64,000 bases of DNA from an uncultured Subdoligranulum sp. Lineage in GTDB: Bacteria; Bacillota; Clostridia; Oscillospirales; Ruminococcaceae. The translations under genes were made by a program, and so were the position numbers. Positions 15,609 to 23,882 of the stretch are shown here, in pieces. Every line of letters begins with the position of its first letter. Position 1 is the stretch's first letter. The stretch lies in the NCBI RefSeq assembly GCF_963931595.1, contig NZ_OZ007030.1, positions 1,480,481 to 1,544,480 on the forward strand, written 5' to 3'. Under the pieces are notes generated by a model. It was not told the origin of the DNA. It did no database searches and saw nothing but the letters and a program-made list of their open reading frames with translations.

Positions 15609-16874
15609 CTATTCTTCTCCTTTGATCTTCTTCCAGTATTGGGCAAAGGCCTGCTCGTTCTTGTTGTCGCCGGGCTCGTAGTAGCGCCGGTTCTTGAGGG
15701 CATCGGGCAGGTATTGCTGCTTGGTCCAGTGATGGGGAAAGTCGTGGGGGTAGAGGTAGTGCTGCCCCTTCACCTTGGCATCGGCCCCGTCGTAGTGCTT
15801 GTTCTGCAGCTGGCGGGGAATGGGCCCGGTGCGCCCCGCCTGAACATCGGCCATGGCCGCATTGATGCCATCATGGGCCGAGTTGGATTTGGGCGCCGTG
15901 GCCACCAGCACCACCGCATCGGCCAGCGCCAGCCGGGCTTCCGGCAGGCCCACCGCGTTGGCAATGTCCACCGCCGCCTTGACGATGGGAATGATCTGCG
16001 GCCAGGCCAGGCCCACATCCTCGCAGGCGCAGACCATCAGCCGCCGGCAGGCACTGGGCAGGTCCCCCGCCTCCAGCAGCCGGGCCAGATAGTGCAGCGC
16101 CGCATCGGGGTCGGAACCACGCATGGATTTCTGGTAGGCCGACACAATATCGTAGTGGTCGTCCCCCAGCTTGTCATACCGCATGGCCGTGCGGGCCGCC
16201 ACCTGCTGGACCATGTCCAGCGTCACGGTGCGGCTGCCGTTTTCCACCGGCGCCGCCGTCACCGCGAACTCCAGATTGCCCAGCGCCTTGCGCATATCGC
16301 CGCCGGCACTCTGGGCCAGGTAGTCCAGCGCGTCCTCGGGAATCAGGATCGGGACCTTGTCCTCGGCCCCCAGACGCGCCACCGCGTGCTCCACCCCCTG
16401 GCGGATATCCGCCGCCGTCAGGGATTTGAACTCAAACACCGTGCACCGGGACAGCAGCGCATTGTACACATAGAAATAGGGATTCTCGGTGGTGGAGGCG
16501 ATCAGCGTCACGGTTCCCTGCTCCACACATTCCAGAAGGCTCTGCTGCTGCCTTTTATTAAAGTACTGGATCTCATCCAGGTAGAGCAGAATGCCGCCGG
16601 TGGCACCCAGTGTGCCGATGTCGGCCAGCACCGACTTGATGTCGCTGGTGGAAGCGGTGGTCCCGTTGAGCTTGTGCAGCTGCATGCCGCTGCCCGCCGC
16701 AATGATGCTGGCCACCGTGGTCTTCCCCACCCCCGACGGGCCGTAAAAGATCATGTTGGGAATGCGGCCGCTTTCCACCGTGCGGCGGAACACTTGATTC
16801 TTGCCCAGAAGATGCTGCTGCCCGCAGACTTCATCCAGCGTGCGCGGCCGCAGCCGCTGTGCCAGGGGTTCCAT
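15609..16874 (-). CDS. rarA: Replication-associated recombination protein A
   Basis: The 421-aa AAA+ ATPase is related to clamp-loader subunits and acts at stalled forks. It opens with MEPLAQRLRPRTLDEVCGQQHLLG, followed by Walker A YGPSGVGKTT and Walker B LLYLDEIQYFNKRQQ. Sensor 1 lies in ASTTENPYF. The C-terminal oligomerisation domain contains RGSDPDAALHYLARLLEAGD and the closing YLPDALKNRRYYEPGDNK found in MgsA/RarA. The length is normal. AAGGAGGG lies just before the start. Confidence 0.94.
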   Translation of the reverse strand: MEPLAQRLRPRTLDEVCGQQHLLGKNQVFRRTVESGRIPNMIFYGPSGVGKTTVASIIAAGSGMQLHKLNGTTASTSDIKSVLADIGTLGATGGILLYLDEIQYFNKRQQQSLLECVEQGTVTLIASTTENPYFYVYNALLSRCTVFEFKSLTAADIRQGVEHAVARLGAEDKVPILIPEDALDYLAQSAGGDMRKALGNLEFAVTAAPVENGSRTVTLDMVQQVAARTAMRYDKLGDDHYDIVSAYQKSMRGSDPDAALHYLARLLEAGDLPSACRRLMVCACEDVGLAWPQIIPIVKAAVDIANAVGLPEARLALADAVVLVATAPKSNSAHDGINAAMADVQAGRTGPIPRQLQNKHYDGADAKVKGQHYLYPHDFPHHWTKQQYLPDALKNRRYYEPGDNKNEQAFAQYWKKIKGEE

Positions 16875-16972
16875 GGGTTTCCCTCCTTGTTATATATCCA
16901 TTTCTTCGGGCACTCGGGCCCCGTTTTTTTATTTGTTTAAGCCGTCCTCCCCCAAACTGGGGGCTCTTCCTC

Positions 16973-17001
16973 TTGATTATAAGGTATCACCGTGGTAGAA
17001 T
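16973..17001 (+). promoter_or_regulatory. Promoter of the nth operon
   Basis: TTGATT (16973-16978) and TAGAAT (16996-17001) are 17 nt apart. The predicted start near 17008 lies downstream of an in-frame GTG at 16992, which excludes that codon as the start of nth. Confidence 0.65.
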
Positions 17002-17033
17002 CAAGAGAAAGAACGCGAAACGGAGCGAATGCT

Positions 17034-17690
17034 GTGACAAAAAAGGAACTGGCGCAGATCTGTATTGACCGCCTCAAAGCCGAATATCCTCTGGCCGAAT
17101 GTACGCTGGATTACGACCACGCCTGGCAGCTGCTGGTGGAGGTACGCCTGGCTGCCCAGTGCACCGACGCCCGCGTCAATGTGGTGGTGCAGGATCTGTT
17201 TGCCCGCTACCCCAGTGTGGAGGCCCTGGCGGCTGCCACGCCGGAGGAGATCGAGGCCATCGTCAAGCCCTGCGGCCTGGGACGCAGCAAGGCGCGGGAT
17301 ATTTCCGCCTGCATGCGGATGCTCCGTGATCAGTACGGCGGCAAGGTGCCCGACGATTTTGACGCGCTGCTGGCCCTGCCCGGAGTCGGCCGCAAGAGCG
17401 CCAACCTGATTATGGGCGATGTGTTCGGCAAGCCGGCCATTGTGACCGACACCCACTGCATCCGCCTTTGCAACCGCATCGGCCTGGTGGACAACATCAA
17501 GGAACCCGCCAAGGTGGAGCGCGAGCTCTGGAAGATCATCCCGCCGGAGGAGGGCAGCGATTTCTGCCACCGGCTGGTCTACCACGGCCGGGCTGTCTGC
17601 ACGGCGCGGACCACCCCCTTCTGCGAAAAGTGCTGTCTGGCCGATGTGTGCCGGACAGGAAAGGAATATCTGCATGAAAAAGGAAACTGA
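17034..17690 (+). CDS. nth: Endonuclease III
   Basis: This 218-aa base-excision-repair DNA glycosylase/AP lyase removes oxidised pyrimidines. The helix-hairpin-helix reads LLALPGVGRKSANLIMG, containing the catalytic Lys; the catalytic Asp is in AIVTDTHCIRLCNRIGL. A C-terminal [4Fe-4S] motif reads CTARTTPFCEKCCLADVC. The first spacing is seven residues, one more than in the E. coli enzyme. GTG 17034 was chosen because CGGAG lies about 8 nt upstream and the promoter places the RNA start near 17008. The end overlaps the next gene by 17 nt. Confidence 0.93.
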   Translation: MTKKELAQICIDRLKAEYPLAECTLDYDHAWQLLVEVRLAAQCTDARVNVVVQDLFARYPSVEALAAATPEEIEAIVKPCGLGRSKARDISACMRMLRDQYGGKVPDDFDALLALPGVGRKSANLIMGDVFGKPAIVTDTHCIRLCNRIGLVDNIKEPAKVERELWKIIPPEEGSDFCHRLVYHGRAVCTARTTPFCEKCCLADVCRTGKEYLHEKGN

Positions 17691-18426
17691 TACCCCGCTG
17701 GGCGGCGAACTGCGCAGCCAGCAGACCGCCGACCGGCTGGTTGCTGAGCTGCGCAGCGGTCTGTATGCCGGTGCTTCCCAGCTGCCCAGTGAGGTGGAAC
17801 TGGCCGGCGCGCTGGGCATCAGCCGCACGGTGGTGCGGGATGCCCTCAGCCTGCTGGAACGGGAGGGGTATCTGGAGCGTGTGCGCGGCATCGGGACGCT
17901 GGTCAACCGCGACGTGCTGAAGATGGAAAACCGTCTGGACCAGAAACTGGAATTCTACCGCATGATCCGCGCCGCCGGGTATGAACCCCACAGCGACAAC
18001 GTGCTGGTCACCCGGGAAACCGCCCCCGATGATCTGGCACGGCGGCTGGGTCTTGCCCCGGAGGAGCATCCCACGCTGGTGTTTGTGCGCCGGCGCGTTC
18101 TGGCGGACAACACCCCCGTGCTTTACTCCACCGACATTCTGCCGCTGGCGCTTTTCGGCGGGCAGCGGCTGGATACGCTGGATTTCACCCGTTCCATCTT
18201 TGAGATTGTGTCGGAATACTGCCACGTGGAGGTGACCAAAACACTGGCCCACATCCGCGCTGTGACCGGCACCCCGGGCATCCGGCACCAGCTGGGGCTG
18301 CGGCCCGATCAGGCCCTGATGCAGCTGGACGAGACCTGCTATTCCCGCCTGTGCCGCCCGGTACTGTGCTGCCAGACCTGCTACACGGATTTCTTCGATT
18401 TTGCCATCGTGCGCAAGCTGGTGTAA
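17674..18426 (+). CDS. GntR family regulator, HutC type with UTRA domain
   Basis: The 250-aa protein has an N-terminal winged helix (TADRLVAELRSGLYAGASQL, then LGISRTVVRDALSLLEREGYL). From about residue 90 a UTRA ligand-binding domain follows (RAAGYEPHSDNVLVTRE, VLADNTPVLYSTDILP). UTRA domains bind small sugars, phosphorylated metabolites or amino acids; the effector here is unknown. ATG 17674 has AGGAAAGGAA upstream and lies within the end of nth. It precedes pyrB by 82 nt, but no link to pyrimidine control can be shown. Confidence 0.9.
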   Translation: MKKETDTPLGGELRSQQTADRLVAELRSGLYAGASQLPSEVELAGALGISRTVVRDALSLLEREGYLERVRGIGTLVNRDVLKMENRLDQKLEFYRMIRAAGYEPHSDNVLVTRETAPDDLARRLGLAPEEHPTLVFVRRRVLADNTPVLYSTDILPLALFGGQRLDTLDFTRSIFEIVSEYCHVEVTKTLAHIRAVTGTPGIRHQLGLRPDQALMQLDETCYSRLCRPVLCCQTCYTDFFDFAIVRKLV

Positions 18427-18508
18427 CTGTTTTTGTTGTCATTGGGTGCCGCCGCCCGGACGGGCCGGCGCTCCATGAGATAAATAGAGATTTTAAAGGG
18501 GAATGTGT

Positions 18509-19462
18509 ATGAGACATCTGATCGACCCGGCGGACTTTACGCTGGATGAAACCCTTCGCCTGATGGATCTGGCCGACCGTATCCACGACGACCCGGCTGC
18601 GTACAAGGACGTTGCCTACCGCAAGCGCCTGGCGACGCTGTTCTACGAGCCGAGCACCCGCACCCGCCTCTCCTTTGAGGCAGCCATGCTCAATCTGGGC
18701 GGCCAGGTGCTGGGCTTTCCCGACGCCCGCGTCTCCAGCGCCTCCAAGGGTGAGACCGTTGCCGACACCATCCGCATCATCAGCTGCTACGCCGACATCG
18801 CCGCCATGCGCCATCCCAAGGAGGGCGCCCCGCTGCGGGCTGCCCGTTACAGCCGCATCCCGGTCATCAACGCCGGCGACGGCGGCCACAGCCACCCCAC
18901 CCAGACCTTGCTGGACATGATGACCATCCGCCGCCGCAAAGGTCGCCTGGACAACCTGACCATCGGCTTCTGCGGCGACCTGAAATTCGGCCGCACCGTC
19001 CACAGCCTGATCAAGAGCCTGTCCCGCCTGCCGGGCATGCGGTTCGTGCTCATCTCGCCCGAAGAGCTGCGGGTGCCGGACTACATCATCAGCGAAGTGC
19101 TAGCCCCCAACGGCATCGATTACATCGAGACCCGCAATCTGGAACAGTCCCTGCCGGATCTGGACATTCTGTACATGACCCGTGTGCAGCAGGAGCGCTT
19201 CTTCAACGAGGAAGATTACATCCGCCTGAAGAACAGCTACATCCTGACCAAGGAAAAACTTTCGCTGGCCCCCGCCGATATGGCGGTGCTGCATCCTCTG
19301 CCCCGCGTGAACGAGATCACGCTGGACGTGGATGACGATCCGCGTGCCGCCTATTTTGAGCAGGCACAGAACGGCGTATACATGCGCATGGCCTTGATTA
19401 TGACGCTGCTGGGTCTTGCAGACCCCAAAACCGGGGAGGTAGCCTTTGATGTTAACGGTTGA
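18509..19462 (+). CDS. pyrB: Aspartate carbamoyltransferase catalytic subunit
   Basis: This 317-aa enzyme joins carbamoyl phosphate and aspartate in pyrimidine synthesis. Carbamoyl-phosphate binding is seen in [13 protein letters not shown], and [11 protein letters not shown] is the 80s loop. [12 protein letters not shown] and the C-terminal HPLPRVNEI complete the active site. AAAGGGG is about 8 nt before ATG 18509, a better distance than for the ATG at 18503. It overlaps pyrI by 14 nt. CarAB, PyrE and PyrDK are encoded about 40 kb away in a separate operon. Confidence 0.96.
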   Translation: MRHLIDPADFTLDETLRLMDLADRIHDDPAAYKDVAYRKRLATLFYEPSTRTRLSFEAAMLNLGGQVLGFPDARVSSASKGETVADTIRIISCYADIAAMRHPKEGAPLRAARYSRIPVINAGDGGHSHPTQTLLDMMTIRRRKGRLDNLTIGFCGDLKFGRTVHSLIKSLSRLPGMRFVLISPEELRVPDYIISEVLAPNGIDYIETRNLEQSLPDLDILYMTRVQQERFFNEEDYIRLKNSYILTKEKLSLAPADMAVLHPLPRVNEITLDVDDDPRAAYFEQAQNGVYMRMALIMTLLGLADPKTGEVAFDVNG

Positions 19463-19877
19463 TGAGATTCTGAACGGCGTGGTGATTGACCACATTACCG
19501 CCGGTACCGGCCTGGGCCTGTACCACCTGATGGAACTGGAAAAGCTGCACGATGCCAGCGTAGCCCTGCTGCAGAACGTCCGCAGCCAGAAGAGCGGCAA
19601 AAAGGACATCATCAAAATTGAGGGTGATGTCAGCAAGCTGAACTTCGACATTCTGGGCTATCTGGACCCCAAAATTACCATCACAGTGATCGCGGACGGA
19701 CACATCGTGGAGAAAATCCGCCCCAAACAGCCCCAGCGTCTGGTCAACGTGATCAAATGCACCAATCCCCGCTGCGTGACCTCGGTGGAAGAGGGCTGCG
19801 ACCATATCTTTACGCTCACCCCCAGCGGACGCTACCGCTGCATCTACTGTGAGCAGGAGTTCCGCGTAAAGCCGTAA
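19449..19877 (+). CDS. pyrI: Aspartate carbamoyltransferase regulatory subunit
   Basis: The 142-aa regulatory chain has the nucleotide-binding N-terminal domain ([19 protein letters not shown]) and a C-terminal zinc domain with CTNPRC and YRCIYC. It assembles with PyrB so that CTP/ATP can tune activity. GGGGAGG lies 8 nt before ATG 19449, inside the end of pyrB. The length is slightly shorter than the 153-aa E. coli PyrI, and the four cysteines are all present. Confidence 0.96.
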   Translation: MLTVDEILNGVVIDHITAGTGLGLYHLMELEKLHDASVALLQNVRSQKSGKKDIIKIEGDVSKLNFDILGYLDPKITITVIADGHIVEKIRPKQPQRLVNVIKCTNPRCVTSVEEGCDHIFTLTPSGRYRCIYCEQEFRVKP

Positions 19878-19890
19878 CGTTTTCAACGTA

Positions 19891-20127
19891 CAAGAGAGCA
19901 CCGGGAAAAGCGCGGGCGACATAAGAAAACAAGGGTTCTGCAAGAACTGCGAAGCATCGCAAAACCGCTGCAAAGCGGTCTATGCAAGGCAGAGGGCTGC
20001 AGCACTCCTTGGTGGAATGCAAAGCCCGATAACGCGGCAGAGGCCGCTTTGCAGACAGAGTTTTGCGACTTTGTTTTCTTATGGAACCGCGCGGAAGTCT
20101 GGCGCTCTCTTTTTTGCGCCGTTTTTT
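19891..20127 (+). ncRNA. Rod-shaped structured RNA candidate after pyrI, ending in a terminator
   Basis: The region folds as one long nested rod. AAGAGAGC (19892-19899) pairs with 20104-20111, a 12-bp stem joins 19921-19932 to 20071-20082, and a 9-bp stem joins 19957-19965 to 20060-20068. An 11-bp stem joins 19968-19978 to 20044-20054, and an inner hairpin lies around 19993-20027. All long stems are perfect and in register, with short internal loops. The 3' end holds a second hairpin (GGCGC with GCGCC, 20101-20120) followed by TTTTTT, which would end transcription. Overall shape recalls 6S-like or other rod RNAs, but I cannot match a known family. A MITE-like element is the alternative. No ORF in it is credible. 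The strand is assumed from the T-run. Confidence 0.5.
20101..20127 (+). terminator. Terminator after pyrI and the structured element
   Basis: GGCGC and GCGCC form a 5-bp stem around a 10-nt T-rich loop, followed by GTTTTTTG. It lies at the 3' side of the rod-shaped element. Confidence 0.6.
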
Positions 20128-20169
20128 GTTATATTGCACAGTATTTTTCAATGATTGTTGAATTTGTTA

Positions 20170-20198
20170 TTGATTTATCATTCTCCAGCCCGTATAAT
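20170..20198 (+). promoter_or_regulatory. Promoter of the hydrogenase operon
   Basis: TTGATT (20170-20175) and consensus TATAAT (20193-20198) are 17 nt apart, 40 nt before the first start codon. Confidence 0.8.
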
Positions 20199-20237
20199 AG
20201 GAACAAGACCACCCGACCATACGGAGGAATTGCTTCT

Positions 20238-22073
20238 ATGATACGACTTTCCATCGAGACGCCCGACCGCGCGCAGCAGGTGGTACAGGACCTCTGCCGC
20301 GACATGGGGCACCGCATCGCCGCCAACCCGCCGGGGCTCTGCCCGGTGGATATGGCGCTGAATTTTTTGCGCCTGTGCCATGCACAGACCTGCGGCAAAT
20401 GTGTTCCCTGCCGCATCGGCCTTTCCCAGCTGGAGACCCTGCTGGAAAACGTCCTGGACCAGACTGCGCCGGAAGGCACCATTGATCTCATCGAGCAGAC
20501 GGCCGCCGCCATTGTGGATTCCGCCGACTGTGCCATCGGCTACGAGGCTGCGGCCATGGTGCTGCAGGGGGTACGGGGCTTCCGGGAAGATTACGAGGAG
20601 CACGCCCGGTACGGCCGGTGCATCTGCTCGCTGAAACAGCCGGTGCCCTGCGTGACGGTCTGCCCCGCCCACGTGGATATTCCCGGCTACATTGCCCTGA
20701 TCCGGGAGGGCCAGTATGACGACGCCATGGACCTCATCCGCAAGGACAACCCCTTCCCCCACTCCTGTGCCTACGTCTGCGAGCACCCCTGTGAACGGCA
20801 GTGCCGCCGCCGTCTGGTGGACGACGCCGTCAACATCTGCGGTCTCAAGCGCTATGCCGCCGACCATGCGGGCGCCCAGACCCCGCCGGCCCCCGCCGAG
20901 GACACCGGCAAGCGGGTGGCCATCATCGGCGGCGGTCCCAGCGGCCTGACGGCTGCCTACTACCTGCGCCTGATGGGCCACAGCATCACCGTCTTTGAGC
21001 AGCGGGAAAAGCTGGGCGGCATGCTGCGCTACGGCATTCCCGACTACCGCCTGCCACCCGAGGTACTTCAGCGGGACATTGATTACATTCTGGCCACCGG
21101 CATGGAGGTGAAAACCGGCGTCTGTGTGGGCAAGGACCTGCAGCTGCCCGACCTGCAGAAAGAATACGATGCGCTGTACATTGCCATCGGAGCCCACGCT
21201 GACAAGAAGCTGGGCCTGGAGGGTGAAAACAGCCGCAACGTGCTGTCCGCCGTGGAATTCCTGCGCGGCTGCGGCGAGGGCAACGCCCCTGATTTCACCG
21301 GCAAGCGCATCGTGGTCATCGGCGGCGGCAACGTGAGCATGGATGCCACCCGCACTTCCATCCGGCTGGGTGCCGAGAGTGTGACCTGCGTCTACCGCCG
21401 CCGGGTGGAAGACATGACCGCCCTGCCCGAGGAAATCGAAGACGCCATGGCGGAAGGCTGCCAGATACTGCCCCTGCAGGCCCCGGCCCGCATCGAGGCC
21501 AACGAGAACGGGGGGGTCAGCGCCCTGTGGACCCGCCCGCAGATCATCGGCGGATACGGGCGGGACGGCCGCCCCGCCCCGCGGGATGCCCGGCAGAAGG
21601 AATTCCGCATCCCCTGCGATTATCTGATCATTGCCATCGGGCAGCGCATCGAATCCGATGAATTTGAAAAGGGCGGCATCGGTACCAGCCGCGGCGCCCT
21701 GAAAGCCGATCTGTCGGGATATGTGCCCGGAACCCCCAACGTCTTTGCGGGCGGTGACGCCGTAACCGGGCCCGCCACCGTCATCCGTGCGGTGGCCGCC
21801 GGCAAGGTCAGCGCTGCCAACATCGACAGTTTTCTGGGCTACGCCCATACCATCGGCACCGGCGTCAGAATTCCGCCCGCCAGACTGTCCAACACGCCGC
21901 CCTGCGGGCGTATCCAGCTCAAGAGCCGCAACGCCCTGGAGGCACGCCAGGACTTTGCCCTGGCCAGCTGCGGCATGACCCACGAGGAAGCCATGCAGGA
22001 GGCCAGCCGCTGTCTGCGGTGTGACCACTTCGGCTATGGCATCTTCAAAGGAGGGAGGACGACCCAATGGTGA
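20238..22073 (+). CDS. GltD-like FAD oxidoreductase with NuoF-type iron-sulfur N-terminus, hydrogenase partner
   Basis: The 611-aa protein joins two parts. Residues 1-95 resemble the C-terminal iron-sulfur domain of NuoF/HydB (TCGKCVPCRIGLSQLE, then a later Cys in DSADCAIG), but the FMN-binding Rossmann domain is absent. From about residue 110 it is a GltD-type flavoprotein. It has a CICSLKQPVPCVTVCPAHVD cluster region, the FAD site VAIIGGGPSGLTAAYYL and the NAD(P)H site IVVIGGGNVSMDATRT. The closing GGDAVTGPATVIRAVAAGK belongs to the same fold, and a C-terminal CLRCDHFGYG may hold one more metal site. It overlaps the [FeFe] hydrogenase gene by 7 nt, so it is probably the electron-input subunit from NAD(P)H. 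GGAGG precedes ATG 20238. Confidence 0.85.
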   Translation: MIRLSIETPDRAQQVVQDLCRDMGHRIAANPPGLCPVDMALNFLRLCHAQTCGKCVPCRIGLSQLETLLENVLDQTAPEGTIDLIEQTAAAIVDSADCAIGYEAAAMVLQGVRGFREDYEEHARYGRCICSLKQPVPCVTVCPAHVDIPGYIALIREGQYDDAMDLIRKDNPFPHSCAYVCEHPCERQCRRRLVDDAVNICGLKRYAADHAGAQTPPAPAEDTGKRVAIIGGGPSGLTAAYYLRLMGHSITVFEQREKLGGMLRYGIPDYRLPPEVLQRDIDYILATGMEVKTGVCVGKDLQLPDLQKEYDALYIAIGAHADKKLGLEGENSRNVLSAVEFLRGCGEGNAPDFTGKRIVVIGGGNVSMDATRTSIRLGAESVTCVYRRRVEDMTALPEEIEDAMAEGCQILPLQAPARIEANENGGVSALWTRPQIIGGYGRDGRPAPRDARQKEFRIPCDYLIIAIGQRIESDEFEKGGIGTSRGALKADLSGYVPGTPNVFAGGDAVTGPATVIRAVAAGKVSAANIDSFLGYAHTIGTGVRIPPARLSNTPPCGRIQLKSRNALEARQDFALASCGMTHEEAMQEASRCLRCDHFGYGIFKGGRTTQW

Positions 22074-23824
22074 ACATCACAGTCAACGGTGCGGCCGTCC
22101 GGGTGCCGGAGGGCACCACCATCCTCAACGCTGCCAAGGCCGCCGGGGTGGATATCCCCCATCTGTGCTATCTGAAGGACCTGAACGAGATCGGCGCCTG
22201 TCGGGTCTGCTGTGTGGAAATCGAGGGGGAACGCAACCTGGTACCCAGCTGCAACAACCCGGTCTTTGAAGGCATGGCCATCCGCACCAACACCGACCGG
22301 GTGCGCCGTACCCGCCGCATCAATGTGGAACTGATCCTGAGCCAGCACGACTGCCATTGCGCCACCTGCCCGCGCAGCGGCAACTGCCATTTACAGAATG
22401 TGGCCAACGATCTGGGCATTCTGGAGAACCCCTACCCTTCCGATCTGGTGACCGGTGCCCGGGCCCAATGGCCCCGGGATTTTCCCCTGTACCGCGACAC
22501 CAACAAGTGCATCAAATGCATGCGCTGCATCCAGGTGTGCGACAAAGTGCAGGGCGTCCATGTGTGGGACCTGTCCGGCACCGGCAGCCGTACCCGGGTG
22601 GACGTGAGCGGCAACCGCCGCATCAAGGAGAGTGACTGCGCCCTCTGCGGCCAGTGCATCACCCACTGTCCCACCGGCGCCTTGCGGGAACGCAACGACG
22701 CCCAGCGCGCCTTTGATGCCATCGCCGATCCCGATAAGATCACCGTGGTCCAGATCGCTCCCGCCGTGCGCACCGCCTGGGGCGAAACGCTGGGCCTTGC
22801 CCCTGAGCAGGCCACCGTGCACCGGATGGCTGCCTGTCTGCGGCGGCTGGGGTTTGACTATGTGTTCGACACCTCCTTCAGTGCTGACCTGACCATCATG
22901 GAGGAGGGCACCGAGTTTTTGCACCGCTACCAGGCCGGCGAGACCCGGGAACTGCCCATGTTCACCAGCTGCTGCCCCGGCTGGGTGCGGTATCTCAAAA
23001 GCCATTACCCCCAGTGGACCGACCGTCTTTCCACGGCCAAGAGCCCCCAGCAGATGTTCGGCGCCGTGAGCAAAAACTATTTTGCCCAAAAGCTGGAAGT
23101 GCCGCCCGAAAAAATTTACTGTGTGTCCCTGATGCCCTGCATTGCCAAAAAGCAGGAATGCGACCTGCCCACCATGCACACCGAGGCCGGCCGGGACGTG
23201 GACCTGGTCCTGACCACCCGGGAACTGGTGCGGATGATCCGGGCGGAGCGGCTGCACCCCGAAACGCTGCCCGAAGAAGCCCTGGACTCCCCGCTGGGCA
23301 CCTACACCGGCGCCGGGGTCATCTTCGGCGCGACCGGCGGCGTGATGGAAGCGGCGCTGCGCACCGCATACTACCTTGTCAACGGGAAGAATCCCCCGGC
23401 CGAGGCCTTTACCGCTGTACGCGGGCAGGCCTTTGCTCAGGGCTGGACCGAGGCGGAATTTGACCTGGGTGGCGGCGCCATGGTACGCACCGCCGTGGTC
23501 AATGGTCTGGGCAACACCCGCCATCTGCTGGACGCCATTGCCGCCGGCAAGGTCCGCTACGACTTTGTGGAAGTGATGGCCTGTCCGGGCGGTTGCGCGG
23601 GCGGCGGCGGACAGCCCCAGAACCTGGACGACGAAGAGCGCGCCGCCCAGCGCGGACAGCGGCTCTACGCCCTGGACCAGTGCAGCACCCTGCGGTTCAG
23701 CCACGAAAACCCCGAAATTCAGACCCTCTACCGGGAAGCACTGGAAGCTCCCGGCAGCGAACTTTCCGAAGAATGGCTGCACACTGACCACAACGGCTGG
23801 CAGATGCCCCACAGTACCCGGTGA
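22067..23824 (+). CDS. [FeFe] hydrogenase catalytic subunit, multi-cluster
   Basis: The 585-aa enzyme produces or consumes H2. The N-terminus is a [2Fe-2S] domain (Cys34, 45, 48, 62). A His-ligated [4Fe-4S] motif follows (His94, Cys98, Cys101, Cys107), then two ferredoxin-like clusters (CIKCMRCIQVC and CALCGQCITHC). The H-cluster domain shows all three signatures: FTSCCPGW (299-306), LMPCIAKKQE (355-364) and MACPGGCAGGGG (504-515). It is encoded directly after the GltD-like subunit with overlapping codons. Known classification schemes include a glutamate-synthase-linked group of [FeFe] hydrogenases, and this pair fits that description. The hydE/F/G maturases are not in the window. Confidence 0.95.
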   Translation: MVNITVNGAAVRVPEGTTILNAAKAAGVDIPHLCYLKDLNEIGACRVCCVEIEGERNLVPSCNNPVFEGMAIRTNTDRVRRTRRINVELILSQHDCHCATCPRSGNCHLQNVANDLGILENPYPSDLVTGARAQWPRDFPLYRDTNKCIKCMRCIQVCDKVQGVHVWDLSGTGSRTRVDVSGNRRIKESDCALCGQCITHCPTGALRERNDAQRAFDAIADPDKITVVQIAPAVRTAWGETLGLAPEQATVHRMAACLRRLGFDYVFDTSFSADLTIMEEGTEFLHRYQAGETRELPMFTSCCPGWVRYLKSHYPQWTDRLSTAKSPQQMFGAVSKNYFAQKLEVPPEKIYCVSLMPCIAKKQECDLPTMHTEAGRDVDLVLTTRELVRMIRAERLHPETLPEEALDSPLGTYTGAGVIFGATGGVMEAALRTAYYLVNGKNPPAEAFTAVRGQAFAQGWTEAEFDLGGGAMVRTAVVNGLGNTRHLLDAIAAGKVRYDFVEVMACPGGCAGGGGQPQNLDDEERAAQRGQRLYALDQCSTLRFSHENPEIQTLYREALEAPGSELSEEWLHTDHNGWQMPHSTR

Positions 23825-23840
23825 TTTTCCATAAGAATCA

Positions 23841-23868
23841 GGCCGCCCGGCTGTATGGCCGGGCGGCC
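23841..23868. terminator. Bidirectional terminator between hydrogenase and Clp genes
   Basis: An 11-bp GC-only stem with a short loop lies 16 nt after the hydrogenase stop and 14 nt after the convergent Clp stop. The T-runs are short (TTTCC on the plus strand), so efficiency is uncertain. Confidence 0.65.
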
Positions 23869-23882
23869 TTTCCGTTTTCTCC

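Noticed and set aside
18427-18508. Attenuator or PyrR-binding leader before pyrB
   Set aside because: The gap is GC-rich with small inverted repeats, but no antiterminator/terminator pair with a T-run could be drawn.
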